Source: Salibacteraceae bacterium (GTDB lineage: Bacteria > Bacteroidota > Bacteroidia > Flavobacteriales_G > Salibacteraceae). Taken from it: a stretch of 8,922 bases of DNA. A program made the position numbers and the translations under genes. Below are positions 1 to 7,938 of this stretch, one piece after another; positions within the stretch are counted from its first letter, which is position 1, and each line of letters opens with the position of its first letter. Under the pieces are notes generated by a model, which saw only the letters and a list, made by a program, of their open reading frames with translations, ran no database searches and was not told the origin of the DNA. The DNA lies in assembly GCA_023262195.1 (NCBI GenBank), contig JALRDM010000244.1, positions 1 to 8,922 of the forward strand. Direction: 5' to 3'.

Positions 1-1
1 G

Positions 2-1099
2 ATTGAAATATCACAATCTGCCTTAGCTGGGCAGGTTCTAAATATCTATTCAAACTTTCCAGATCGCGGTCTGTACTATGGATCATCCTTCTCCTATCGC
101 TCGCTGAAAAGCACTCCTTCAAGTGAAGCATTATACCGTCCAAAAACTGGGTTCTGTTTATCGTATGGAGATCTTGGTAATCGTCAAGTCCTGGGCTATG
201 GTATCGGACTGCAATATGAAATGCATTGGACCCAAGAAACAAACTCCGGCATTTACTTCACACAAACATTTCGTCCAGGAGTTACTTATAATAACCGACC
301 ATTTGATGTGATAGACAACCCGCAGAACATCGTTGTCGGATCCCATTTCTCGGCACTTATGACCTTAGCATTGGGGGCGGGCTACTCGTTTTCAGATCAA
401 TTGCATATTGGCGCAGAAGCAAGTATTTGGCATAGTTCAAATGGACATACAGCTCTACCCAATGTTGGTATGAATGCATTTTTGGGTTCGCTTAGTTTGG
501 TGTATAGATTTAGTAATGATGACAACCTAGAGAATCACGGCCAAAGCGATCCGATTTCGTCAATTAAAAACAGCCTCAGCCCAATTATTGGTATCGGATA
601 TGGTGTAAATGAGGGAGGTACTACAACTAGGCCTGTAAACGGTGGTTACTATTCAAAACAATTGATCACACTTGGCGTAGGCTATCGAATTAAAAACATC
701 CACCGCATCAGTATTGCGCTTGAAGGATATTACGATGAATACTATTGGTTACTTAACAGTACGCAGGAATGGCAGCCAGCATCGAATCGAGCCTTAGGCT
801 CTACCGCACTGATGCTGATGTTTGGCCACGAATACATTTACAATCGTCTCAGCCTAATAATTAATGGTGGTATTAATCTTTATAATCCGACCTTAGGCAA
901 TCAAGTAGGTAAAATTGAACTTGCCACCACTGGCAATACCATAAAACGCTATGTGCCCGGAAGGTTTGCTATTCGTTATTACCTCAGACACCCATGGAAA
1001 CATGAAAACAACTGGTATGTGCAAGCCGGTATCAAATCCAATTTTGGCCAAGCAGATTTCTTAGAATTTGGAGCGGGATGGGTTATATCAAATCGTTGA
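2..1099 (+). CDS. Acyloxyacyl hydrolase (PagL-like lipid A 3-O-deacylase family), 5'-truncated
   Basis: The reading frame is open from the first complete codon at base 2 to the TGA at 1097-1099, giving 365 residues; the start and any signal peptide lie outside the window. PagL-family enzymes are outer-membrane beta-barrels that remove an ester-linked acyl chain from lipid A. The family signature is visible: His-Ser-Ser-Asn at bases 431-442, followed by a Pro-Asn-x-Gly stretch. The His and the second Ser match the catalytic His and Ser of PagL. Glycine- and aromatic-rich alternating strands before and after it (for example FLGSLSLVYRF just downstream) fit a barrel. About 185 further residues follow the signature, longer than proteobacterial PagL, as I recall is usual for the Bacteroidota branch. 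The residue 12 positions after the catalytic Ser is Asn, where PagL has Glu. The 3' end overlaps the convergent lipoprotein gene by 17 bp. The family call is fairly firm; activity on lipid A is inferred. Confidence 0.82.
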   Translation: MEISQSALAGQVLNIYSNFPDRGLYYGSSFSYRSLKSTPSSEALYRPKTGFCLSYGDLGNRQVLGYGIGLQYEMHWTQETNSGIYFTQTFRPGVTYNNRPFDVIDNPQNIVVGSHFSALMTLALGAGYSFSDQLHIGAEASIWHSSNGHTALPNVGMNAFLGSLSLVYRFSNDDNLENHGQSDPISSIKNSLSPIIGIGYGVNEGGTTTRPVNGGYYSKQLITLGVGYRIKNIHRISIALEGYYDEYYWLLNSTQEWQPASNRALGSTALMLMFGHEYIYNRLSLIINGGINLYNPTLGNQVGKIELATTGNTIKRYVPGRFAIRYYLRHPWKHENNWYVQAGIKSNFGQADFLEFGAGWVISNR

Positions 1100-2054
1100 G
1101 CATTACATAACCCAAGCCTGCTGAGGTTCCAAGCCATAGTTTTCCGTGCGAGAGGTATGCATCATAAATGTCCAGATCGGCCTGACTAAGCTCATACCAA
1201 CCCCATGTGTTGCCATTGTCGGTGGATATGGCAAAATGTCCGCTATTAGCCGCTATCACCCCGATATTAGAAAAGAACTTAAGTCCATTCACCCCTTTTT
1301 TACCGTTCGCTTTCATTTTGGTATCCCATGATTCACCCCCATCCGAAGTCCTAAGAATCTCACCGTCATAAGTAACTGCAAGCCCATCGTTCAAATTGAA
1401 AAAATGGATCGCTGATATAAAGCCTTCTTTGACATTTAACCTTCTCCATTCACTTCCAAGCTCCTTCTTTAGCATGACTCCATTCCCACCAACCCAAACA
1501 TGAACGCTACCATCTTCTTCCAATACAGATAGTGCTCTAAGCTCATTTTCAATCGAATAAGGATTCCAATCGGGCTGAATTGTATCCATCGAATAGACTA
1601 CCCCAAAAGCGAGCTTACCTCCAACTATGGCAAACATTTGACTATCTGTAGATACCATTTTCCGCACCTGATGCTGGTACTCCGTGCCTATCCAGTTTTG
1701 ACGTTCAATGTAGAGTGGAGAGATTGAATTAAGGGTTGTACCTCGCTGAAAAGAAGCGTTTGCCATACCCAAATACCAGTGATTGTTGAAATAAGCGGCA
1801 GAATAAATTGGCTGCCCAAACCGCTTCGATCCTAGCGCAATTTTCGCCATATCCAATCCTGAAGTTGCTATAAAACCTTTATCATCCCCCCCGACAAGAA
1901 GCACGCTGTCTTCATGCTCAAGAATGTCGCGGATTGGTTCAATGATTTCAAAATTGGAAGCGTGATACTCAACTTGGGTCGATTCACTTTCGCAAGCGAT
2001 TAAAGCCAAGCTCAAGAACATGATCAAAAGGAAGTATGTAGAACTTGAATTCAT
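1083..2054 (-). CDS. Lipoprotein with Asp-box (BNR/YCF48-like) beta-propeller repeats
   Basis: The protein has 323 residues from the ATG at 2052-2054. A TTG four codons upstream extends the frame, but the ATG gives a cleaner signal peptide: a short polar start, a hydrophobic stretch at 7-20 and a lipobox Leu-Ile-Ala-Cys ending at Cys21. It is therefore probably a lipid-anchored envelope protein. Two Asp boxes typical of sialidase/YCF48-like propeller blades are clear: SDGGESW near 237-243 and STDNGNTW near 277-284. More degenerate blades with Val-Gly-Gly and Trp-x-Gly turns precede them (for example VWVGGNGV). Proteins of this type are usually binding or scaffold modules, and no catalytic residues can be named. 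The ligand is unknown. It is convergent with the deacylase-like gene, overlapping it by 17 bp, and divergent from mnmE with a 29-bp gap, so its promoter must lie mostly inside the mnmE 5' end. Confidence 0.85.
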   Translation of the reverse strand: MNSSSTYFLLIMFLSLALIACESESTQVEYHASNFEIIEPIRDILEHEDSVLLVGGDDKGFIATSGLDMAKIALGSKRFGQPIYSAAYFNNHWYLGMANASFQRGTTLNSISPLYIERQNWIGTEYQHQVRKMVSTDSQMFAIVGGKLAFGVVYSMDTIQPDWNPYSIENELRALSVLEEDGSVHVWVGGNGVMLKKELGSEWRRLNVKEGFISAIHFFNLNDGLAVTYDGEILRTSDGGESWDTKMKANGKKGVNGLKFFSNIGVIAANSGHFAISTDNGNTWGWYELSQADLDIYDAYLSHGKLWLGTSAGLGYVMLNDLI

Positions 2055-2063
2055 TTGAACAGG

Positions 2064-2071
2064 CAAAAGTA
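2064..2071 (-). promoter_or_regulatory. Possible Bacteroidota -7 box for the lipoprotein gene
   Basis: Read on the minus strand this is TACTTTTG, a full match to the Bacteroidota -7 consensus TAnnTTTG, 9 nt before the lipoprotein ATG. A TTTG lies upstream at 2097-2100, but the 25-nt spacing is longer than the usual 19-21 nt, and the resulting leader would be only a few nucleotides. An eight-base degenerate match can occur by chance, so this is tentative. Confidence 0.22.
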
Positions 2072-2083
2072 CATTCGCACACT

Positions 2084-3460
2084 ATGATGGAATCGACAAA
2101 TACTATTGTTGCACTTAGCACCCCTAAAGGCGAAGGCGCCATTGGTGTATTGAGGATGTCAGGTGAAGACTCCATTTCCATCGCGCTCAGCTGCCTAAGC
2201 TTGAGTAAAAAAAGTCTTCCAGCTCGAAAAGCCGTGTTTGCTTCATTCATGATTGACGGTAAGGTATTGGATGAGGTGGTGGTGGTTGCTTACTATGGAC
2301 CTAAGTCATATACGGGTGAAGATGTGGTCGAAATCTCATTTCACGGATCTAGCTACATTCTGACTTCTGCTTTAAATGCACTTATCACAAAAGGAGCCCA
2401 TATGGCGCAGCCGGGAGAGTTTACAAAGCGAGGCTTCCTGAATGGTAAGATGGATTTGAGTCAGGCAGAGGCAGTTGCAGAAGTAATTAACTCCGAAAAC
2501 AGATCGCAGCACAAGGCCGCAATAAATCAAATGCGCGGAGGTGTATCTGATCAAATACAGGTTATGAGGCAAAGGCTTCTGGACTTTGCCAGCCTGATAG
2601 AGTTGGAACTTGACTTTTCTGAGGAAGATGTCGAATTCGCTAATCGGGAAGAATTGACCGTCTTAATTGATCAAATTTTGGAACGGTCAGTATCCCTTGT
2701 AGAATCATTCAAGCTCGGCAATGCAATTAAGCACGGTGTATCTGTAGCTATTGTGGGTAAACCCAATGTTGGTAAGAGCACACTGCTTAATACGCTTGTA
2801 GGTGAAGAGCGGGCGATAGTATCTGACATTGCAGGCACAACGCGTGATACCATTGAGGATATATGTACGATTAACGGGGTCAAGTTTAGGTTCATTGATA
2901 CGGCTGGATTGCGCGATACCACAGACCAGATTGAATCTATTGGCATCAAAAGAAGCTATGATAGTATTCGCAAAGCACAGATTATCATTTACTTATTTCA
3001 GTCGGGATCAGCAGAAGACATCGTCAGAAATGAAGTTAAAGGCATTGTTGAACACATTGACCCAAGGGATCAAGGCCTTTTGATTGTAGGAAATAAAACA
3101 GACCTAGTTCCTTTGAAATTCTCTGCTATTCACGTTGAAGGGGAATCGTTTGATGTTTTTGGTGTGATTGCAAATAGCCGTTCTTCGGTAAGCTCAATTG
3201 AATCTCATCTTTATAATAAGGTGATTGGACAAGCAAGTTCAGACGATATCATTGTGACCAATGCAAGACATATTGCCGAACTTGAGGCGACACAGAAAGC
3301 CCTAGAAAGAGCCAAGTCGGCTGTTGAGTCAAATATTTCAGGTGACCTAGTCGCAGCTGACATTAGAGAGGCTCTTCATCACCTAGGAGCCATAACTGGT
3401 GAAGTTACCACCGAAGATCTCTTAGGTAATATCTTCAGCAACTTCTGTATTGGGAAATAA
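2084..3460 (+). CDS. mnmE: tRNA uridine-5-carboxymethylaminomethyl(34) synthesis GTPase MnmE
   Basis: MnmE works with MnmG to modify U34 in the anticodon wobble position (cmnm5U family) in the cytoplasm. From the ATG at 2084 the protein has 458 residues, close to the family's usual length. The N-terminal folate-binding domain opens with TIVALSTPKGEGAIGVLRMSG and a central helical domain follows. The inserted G domain carries G1 GKPNVGKS (225-232), G2 TTRD in the AGTTRDT stretch, G3 DTAGLRDT (from 272) and G4 NKTD (337-340). The protein ends in the invariant Cys-Ile-Gly-Lys (455-458), which supplies the catalytic Cys. The frame runs upstream to a TTG at 2045, and a second ATG follows at 2087. 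I chose 2084 because it matches the family's N-terminus and places G1 at the expected residue. The G5 region (ANSRSS, 363-368) is degenerate. It is divergent from the lipoprotein gene. Confidence 0.97.
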   Translation: MMESTNTIVALSTPKGEGAIGVLRMSGEDSISIALSCLSLSKKSLPARKAVFASFMIDGKVLDEVVVVAYYGPKSYTGEDVVEISFHGSSYILTSALNALITKGAHMAQPGEFTKRGFLNGKMDLSQAEAVAEVINSENRSQHKAAINQMRGGVSDQIQVMRQRLLDFASLIELELDFSEEDVEFANREELTVLIDQILERSVSLVESFKLGNAIKHGVSVAIVGKPNVGKSTLLNTLVGEERAIVSDIAGTTRDTIEDICTINGVKFRFIDTAGLRDTTDQIESIGIKRSYDSIRKAQIIIYLFQSGSAEDIVRNEVKGIVEHIDPRDQGLLIVGNKTDLVPLKFSAIHVEGESFDVFGVIANSRSSVSSIESHLYNKVIGQASSDDIIVTNARHIAELEATQKALERAKSAVESNISGDLVAADIREALHHLGAITGEVTTEDLLGNIFSNFCIGK

Positions 3461-3477
3461 CCCGCAATATTCTCATT

Positions 3478-3527
3478 AATGAAGGTATTGTATTTATCGA
3501 CAATAGTGTCTTAATGATTCCTTCATT
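3478..3527 (+). repeat. Nested inverted repeat downstream of mnmE
   Basis: The outer arms AATGAAGG (3478-3485) and CCTTCATT (3520-3527) are perfectly complementary. Directly inside the left arm, TATTGT (3486-3491) pairs with ACAATA (3500-3505) around an 8-nt loop. A 14-nt unpaired stretch lies between 3505 and 3520. The structure sits in the 110-bp gap between mnmE and the secreted-protein gene and could be a weak terminator or a leader structure. No T-run follows directly, so its role is uncertain. Confidence 0.35.
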
Positions 3528-3570
3528 GGAATCTATCTTTAAGCAAAGCAGTTGTATTTTAGTTGATTAA

Positions 3571-6183
3571 ATGCAACCAGTGTCTCGTATTGTAAATCTA
3601 ACTACACAACTAAGGTTGAGTGTTGCGCTTTTTGGATGCATCATTTTAGCACAGCATATTGGTTTCAGCCAGTCTATCACAAACGAAGGAAATGACTTTT
3701 GGTTTGGGTTTACCGAACCGGTAGATGGTCAAAGCACGGTGGCAATACCTCAAGACACGACCATTGTTTTTCAAGCCAACATCTCCTCTCGCTTTAATAC
3801 AACGGGCATTATCGAGGTGCCCGGAAGTAATTTTTTTCGAACGTTTAGCGTAACACCAAACTCTGTTACCAAGATCACCATCCCAGATAGTCTAGCTTGG
3901 ATTTTCACTTCAGATTCATTAGACCCTAGAGCTATACATGTTCGTTGTGACGATGGGTGCGTGGTTTATGCCAACACTTATCATGCGTTTCGAAGTGAGG
4001 CGTCATTAATTCTTCCAAATAGAGCCCTTGGTTCTGAATACTATGTAATGACCTCATACCCCGTGATGGCGAACTTCAATGTAAATGGGGCAATAAATCC
4101 TGGTCCATGGAGATCTGAGTTCATGATAGCCGCTCCTGGAGAGTCAGTAACTGTGGAAATCACTCCTTCAGGCAATACAAGAGGTGGAAATCTTGCCAAC
4201 GTCCCATACACGGTTACATTAGACTCGGGTGACCTTTACCAAGTGCAAGGCGACTCAATGGATGACCTGACCGGAAGCAGAGTTCGCTGTATTGACCCAG
4301 ATGCTCGTATTGCCGTATTCGGAGGTAATGAATGGTCTCAGGTATTTTGCGGCACTACGCTAGACCCACTCTATGAAGCCATGTTTCCAGTCACATCTTG
4401 GGGTAGAGAGTATATATTGGTGCCCACACCTGGAGTTGGCGCTGATGTATTTCGCGTAGTAGCAGAAGAAGACAGCACTGAAGTATTTAAAGACGGAGTC
4501 TTGATGACAACGCTAAATTCAGGCGAGTTTTACCAAGACACACATCAGGTTGCTCGACTAATAAGTTCAAACAACCGCATTAGTGTAGGTCAGTTTATGG
4601 TGAGTAATGGATTTGCGACATGTAGTAATATCACTGAGGGAGATCCTTCTATGGTTATAATAAACCCTAATGAACAGATGTTTCTTGACAGCATCACATT
4701 CTTTGCCGTAAGCGAAGTTGCTATTGCGCTGAACAATGTGGTCATCATTACCAGGACCAACGATACTAATACCATAGTTTTAGATGGAGTGCCAGTTACC
4801 GGATTTGAAGTATTGAATGGCGACTCAACGTATGCACATACTGCAGTATCTATTGATACGGGTAGTCATAATCTATTTACTGGTGGGTGCGGATTCCTAG
4901 CCTACTCTATCGGTCTAGGTTTTGCGGAGTCATATTCCTACGCTGCAGGTGTTCGATTGACCAATTTAGAGGGTGGTGTAGAATTCTCGAACATATCTGC
5001 CAACAGCGATACCATTTGTCAGTTTGATAGTATTGAGTTTAGTGTCGATGCCATTGGAAACCCATTCTTATTTGAGTGGAATTTAGGGGATGGAACCACA
5101 AGCAATCTTCCAAATCCTATCCATGCCTTTGATTCAGGTGGTGTATATTTCATAGACGTGATTATCACATCGCAATGTCGCACAGATACAGTGCAGGATT
5201 CCGTATTTGTAGTTCCTCTCCCTGTTTTCGACTTAGGTGAAGATACTGTCATCTGTCTTGAAGATACTTTCAGACTTTTTGCTGACTCCACTGCGTTAAG
5301 CTATTTATGGAATACGGGGGATACTGCAGACAGAATCACTGTTGATACCACCGACACTTATGTTGTAACCGTATTTAATGCTCGGTGCCAATCACCCGAT
5401 TCGATCCATGTAGAATTCAGGCCTACCATCAATTCGCTTACCGTTGCTCCAGTAGATACGAACAAGAGAGTGTGTGAGAATGATCCATTCAGATTCACAG
5501 GAATAACGAGTAGAGACGTTGAGCAATGGTCGTGGAAATTGGGTGATGGAACAACAGAAGCAAACCAAGTCTTTGACTACGGCTACATAGAAAGCGGCTT
5601 TTACCCTATCGAACTGCAAGCGGTATATCCCTGTGGCAACTTGAGTTACATTGATACCCTCTATGATACGGTATTTGTAACACAAACCCCAACACTTAAC
5701 CCGCGTCAAGATACCTTTTCATGTGTTCCAGAAATAACCCTGCGCCCTCTAAGTGCAGAAAATGAGGCATACACTTACACTTGGTTTACTCCAAATAATT
5801 CTACGGGTATCGAAGGATACGAAATTATCACCTCTGAAATCGGTGAATTTAAAATCGTGATTGATAACAATGGATGTGCGGTCACCGATTCATTTAATCT
5901 CGATTTCGGTAATGAATTCATTATTCCGAATGTATTCAGTCCAAATCAGGATGGAATTAATGATATTTTCCGTATTCAGGCTACTCCTGAGTGCAATGAA
6001 TTTGATGAGTTGAGTATTTACAATCGTTGGGGTATGTTAATTTTCTACACTTCTACGCCTTTGACCTCAGGCTGGGATGGGCACAGCTTATCAGGTGAGT
6101 TGCTACCCAACGGCACTTATTTTTATATGCTCACAGGTCCAGATGGCTCGTTTTCAGGCACCATCAATTTAATCTCAGAATAG
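3571..6183 (+). CDS. Secreted IgGFc-binding-like/PKD-domain protein with type IX secretion (type B) C-terminal sorting domain
   Basis: The protein has 870 residues from the ATG at 3571. An N-terminal signal peptide (about 1-34, ending near GFSQS) is followed by NEGNDFWFGFTEP. That is the usual opening of the IgGFc-binding N-terminal-like region in Bacteroidota, which extends here to about 470. Next come a PKD domain (about 470-547, with FEWNLGDGTTS from 501), an Ig-like segment (about 550-615, with YLWNTGDT), a second PKD domain (about 620-705, with WSWKLGDGTTE from 653) and another Ig-like segment (about 710-780). The end (783-870) is the gliding-motility-associated C-terminal domain: FIIPNVFSPNQDGIND, then YNRWGMLIF, then GWDG and PNGTYFYML. 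This domain directs export through the type IX system. The domain order suggests a cell-surface or released adhesin; the ligand is unknown. It is convergent with the nucleoid-associated gene, with only 8 bp between the stops. Confidence 0.93.
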   Translation: MQPVSRIVNLTTQLRLSVALFGCIILAQHIGFSQSITNEGNDFWFGFTEPVDGQSTVAIPQDTTIVFQANISSRFNTTGIIEVPGSNFFRTFSVTPNSVTKITIPDSLAWIFTSDSLDPRAIHVRCDDGCVVYANTYHAFRSEASLILPNRALGSEYYVMTSYPVMANFNVNGAINPGPWRSEFMIAAPGESVTVEITPSGNTRGGNLANVPYTVTLDSGDLYQVQGDSMDDLTGSRVRCIDPDARIAVFGGNEWSQVFCGTTLDPLYEAMFPVTSWGREYILVPTPGVGADVFRVVAEEDSTEVFKDGVLMTTLNSGEFYQDTHQVARLISSNNRISVGQFMVSNGFATCSNITEGDPSMVIINPNEQMFLDSITFFAVSEVAIALNNVVIITRTNDTNTIVLDGVPVTGFEVLNGDSTYAHTAVSIDTGSHNLFTGGCGFLAYSIGLGFAESYSYAAGVRLTNLEGGVEFSNISANSDTICQFDSIEFSVDAIGNPFLFEWNLGDGTTSNLPNPIHAFDSGGVYFIDVIITSQCRTDTVQDSVFVVPLPVFDLGEDTVICLEDTFRLFADSTALSYLWNTGDTADRITVDTTDTYVVTVFNARCQSPDSIHVEFRPTINSLTVAPVDTNKRVCENDPFRFTGITSRDVEQWSWKLGDGTTEANQVFDYGYIESGFYPIELQAVYPCGNLSYIDTLYDTVFVTQTPTLNPRQDTFSCVPEITLRPLSAENEAYTYTWFTPNNSTGIEGYEIITSEIGEFKIVIDNNGCAVTDSFNLDFGNEFIIPNVFSPNQDGINDIFRIQATPECNEFDELSIYNRWGMLIFYTSTPLTSGWDGHSLSGELLPNGTYFYMLTGPDGSFSGTINLISE

Positions 6184-6191
6184 GGAAAGCT

Positions 6192-7241
6192 CTAGCTACG
6201 TTCCTCATGGTAAAACACCTTGTAATACTTCATATTGCGAGTCTCGTCAAACCCATGTTCAATTAAGTCCCGATTTCCATGAACATATAGGTGGAAGTTT
6301 TTATCGAGTTTGAGTACACTTTTAAAAAACTTTTTATTTCGATTAACCGCAGATTTAGATGAGGCAAACTTGTCATCGATTTCTATCTCTTTTCTTGCAG
6401 TGTAGTCTGTCTTGAACTCTGAAAAGGAATCGATTAGATCCGGCTGTTCCAAAACCTTTTCCGCATATTCTTTCACATCAATTTCATCACCTTGTGAAAA
6501 ATAACCGGATGATCGATTGAGCAGCTCAATCTGGGCGGTGCGGTCAATTTCAAACTCTTCAGGTAGTTTTTCCATGACAAAACTCTTACACATACTCATG
6601 TAGTTTTCAGTCATTTTATATTCTGAGTCGCTCGAAACCACCTTTAGAAACTCATCCTTCCAATAGAGCGCTTCATCATCTGAATTTTGTCGATCATGTG
6701 TAAGCAAAGCATAGCCATTTTCCTCATCCACATTGAATATTAGGCATCCTTTATCAATTCTATTCAAATCTATTCCTGCATTCAGCTCGATATTAAACCG
6801 ATCGCTATGTGGATCAACGTTTAGGAATGTGCTTTTTGATTCAGATTTGAATAAACCGACCATTTCGCATGGTTCATCATCAAGCAAAACACCTTCAAAA
6901 TAGACCACATAAAACTCTCCTCCTTTAATTCTTGGATGCACTGAGCAATCATAGAGATGTTGCGCTAAACTTTTAGATGCTTCAATAAAATTGACTGAGG
7001 TAAGAAACAAATCTTTGGAATAAGTATAGGCCTCATTCATGGCTAGATCCGTATGATGGTAGAATTGGTGATAGTTATCAGCTTTGAAAGGTTTCATGAA
7101 GAAGGAAAGAAGTTTTTGTTCCTCATCCTCCTCCAACATTCTCACATGGTTATCACTGAGAACCAACGCTTCGTCAAGTCCTTTGTTACCAACTTGATGA
7201 ATCAACATTTTCTTAATTCGAGCTTCTTTAAACGAATGCAT
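6192..7241 (-). CDS. NdpA/YejK-type nucleoid-associated protein
   Basis: The protein has 349 residues from an ATG at 7239-7241, close to the roughly 335 residues of E. coli YejK. The family (37-kDa nucleoid-associated protein) is cytoplasmic and nucleoid-bound; its molecular role is poorly understood. Recognisable family features are the N-terminal IKKMLIHQVGNKGLDEAL followed by a short acidic stretch (EEDEEQ), a mid-region segment with EFYVVYFEGVLLDDE, and the C-terminal block KFFKSVLKLDKNFHLYVHG with MKYYKVFYHEE at the end. Both ends of the family are present, so the gene appears intact. No signal peptide or membrane segment is seen. It is transcribed away from about 700 bp of apparently non-coding DNA on its 5' side. 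I saw no convincing Bacteroidota promoter; TATATTTT on the minus strand around 7302-7309 is the nearest -7-like sequence, without a matching -33 element. Confidence 0.9.
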   Translation of the reverse strand: MHSFKEARIKKMLIHQVGNKGLDEALVLSDNHVRMLEEDEEQKLLSFFMKPFKADNYHQFYHHTDLAMNEAYTYSKDLFLTSVNFIEASKSLAQHLYDCSVHPRIKGGEFYVVYFEGVLLDDEPCEMVGLFKSESKSTFLNVDPHSDRFNIELNAGIDLNRIDKGCLIFNVDEENGYALLTHDRQNSDDEALYWKDEFLKVVSSDSEYKMTENYMSMCKSFVMEKLPEEFEIDRTAQIELLNRSSGYFSQGDEIDVKEYAEKVLEQPDLIDSFSEFKTDYTARKEIEIDDKFASSKSAVNRNKKFFKSVLKLDKNFHLYVHGNRDLIEHGFDETRNMKYYKVFYHEERS

Positions 7242-7336
7242 GACTATAGCTTTTAATCATGCGAAAGTGTCGATTGAGGATAGGATTTCAAAGCATTAGG
7301 TAAAATATACACTAATCAAGTCGAATTGATCACTAG

Positions 7337-7352
7337 TGGCCCTGGCGGGCCA
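7337..7352. repeat. GC-rich perfect hairpin
   Basis: TGGCCC (7337-7342) and GGGCCA (7347-7352) form a perfect 6-bp stem around a TGGC loop, and the stem can be extended outward by G-T and A-T pairs. No T-run follows on either strand, so it is not a standard intrinsic terminator. It lies about 95 bp upstream of the ndpA start. It could be a protein-binding site, the edge of an element, or a chance structure. Confidence 0.5.
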
Positions 7353-7586
7353 TTGTTGGAGAAATGAACTCTCGGCAAAAAGACCGTTTAATTGTCGATG
7401 AAAATCAAGTTCTACGTCCAATGGATGTGAACCTTAAGCCCAACCCCATTAGAACAAAAAGCAAGGGTGCTGCTGACAGAAGCCAGGTGTTTCGGGTGCT
7501 TTTATTCCGTGTCGAAATCAAGCTGGCCGCTGTTGTTTCCAACTTCATTTCTAAGGCGTGCTGATTGGTGAGACAGTCATTCTGAA

Positions 7587-7604
7587 TACTTGCTACTTGC
7601 AACT
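7587..7604. repeat. Two-copy heptamer TACTTGC plus partial third copy
   Basis: TACTTGC occurs twice in direct succession (7587-7593 and 7594-7600), followed by AACT. Short 7-bp tandem repeats of this flavour are, from memory, common in Bacteroidota intergenic DNA. With only two full copies it is a minor feature. Confidence 0.4.
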
Positions 7605-7864
7605 ATTTCTGCCGCTTTCTTTTCGCTGCGCGAGTTGAAAAGCTTGGTTAGACGGTCTGTATAAAGAGCTGTCAAGTGGTTCTTCCAAAGTCGCAGCCGT
7701 CTTTAGTTGGTATGCTAAGATGCTATCTGTACTATGCACGATATTGAAGCTATCTGCAAGACTGTATGAAAATCCCAAGTCGAGTTTAGCTTTTGTAAAC
7801 TGGCCGTGGGTTGGAAAGGATGTAAATGAAGACGAGGACTAATAATACCTCTCTTTGTAAAATC

Positions 7865-7898
7865 AAAAAAGCCGAACTGTAGAAAATTGGTCTTTTTT
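7865..7898. terminator. AT-rich bidirectional terminator candidate after the small-protein genes
   Basis: AAAAAAGCC (7865-7873) can pair with GGTCTTTTTT (7889-7898), with one bulged base and a 15-nt loop. A T-run closes the structure on either strand. It lies 41-74 nt beyond the stop codon of the last small-protein gene on the minus strand, where a terminator would be expected. The paired GC core is only about three base pairs, so strength is doubtful. Confidence 0.35.
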
Positions 7899-7938
7899 AA
7901 TAAATCTAAGACTGAACTAGGTTATAATTTAGGCTTGA

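Larger units (their letters stand above)
7242..7938. other. About 700-bp stretch with no supported gene
   Basis: No reading frame here looks like a real protein. Short ORFs exist on both strands (up to about 66 codons), with no recognisable domain and stops in the neighbouring frames. Composition changes within the stretch: the line at 7441-7500 is about 52% GC, while the right-hand end merges into the AT-rich block. It contains a strong GC-rich hairpin (7337-7352), a two-copy heptamer (7587-7600) and an AT-rich two-sided hairpin (7865-7898). The left part must include the ndpA promoter. The middle could be a worn remnant of a gene or mobile element, but I could not identify a parent. Confidence 0.5.

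Noticed and set aside
70..79. CTGTACTATG repeated at 7727-7736
   Set aside because: A 10-base match between distant sites, one of them in coding sequence, with no similarity in the flanks.
2050..2057. TTCATTTG as a possible -7 box for mnmE
   Set aside because: One mismatch in the most informative positions and no -33 element at the right spacing.
7364..7564. Plus-strand 66-codon frame preceded by GGAG, six bases before the ATG
   Set aside because: No recognisable domain, an equally long frame lies on the opposite strand, and Shine-Dalgarno sequences carry little weight in Bacteroidota.
7647..7653. GTTAGAC, matching an integron attC core site (GTTRRRY)
   Set aside because: No paired RYYYAAC core at a suitable distance and no attC-like folded structure; a seven-base degenerate match is expected by chance.
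7405..7802. Minus-strand frames that together might form a broken gene upstream of ndpA
   Set aside because: The two frames end in separate stops, no family resemblance links them, and the hydrophobic stretch in one is too isolated to support a membrane protein.
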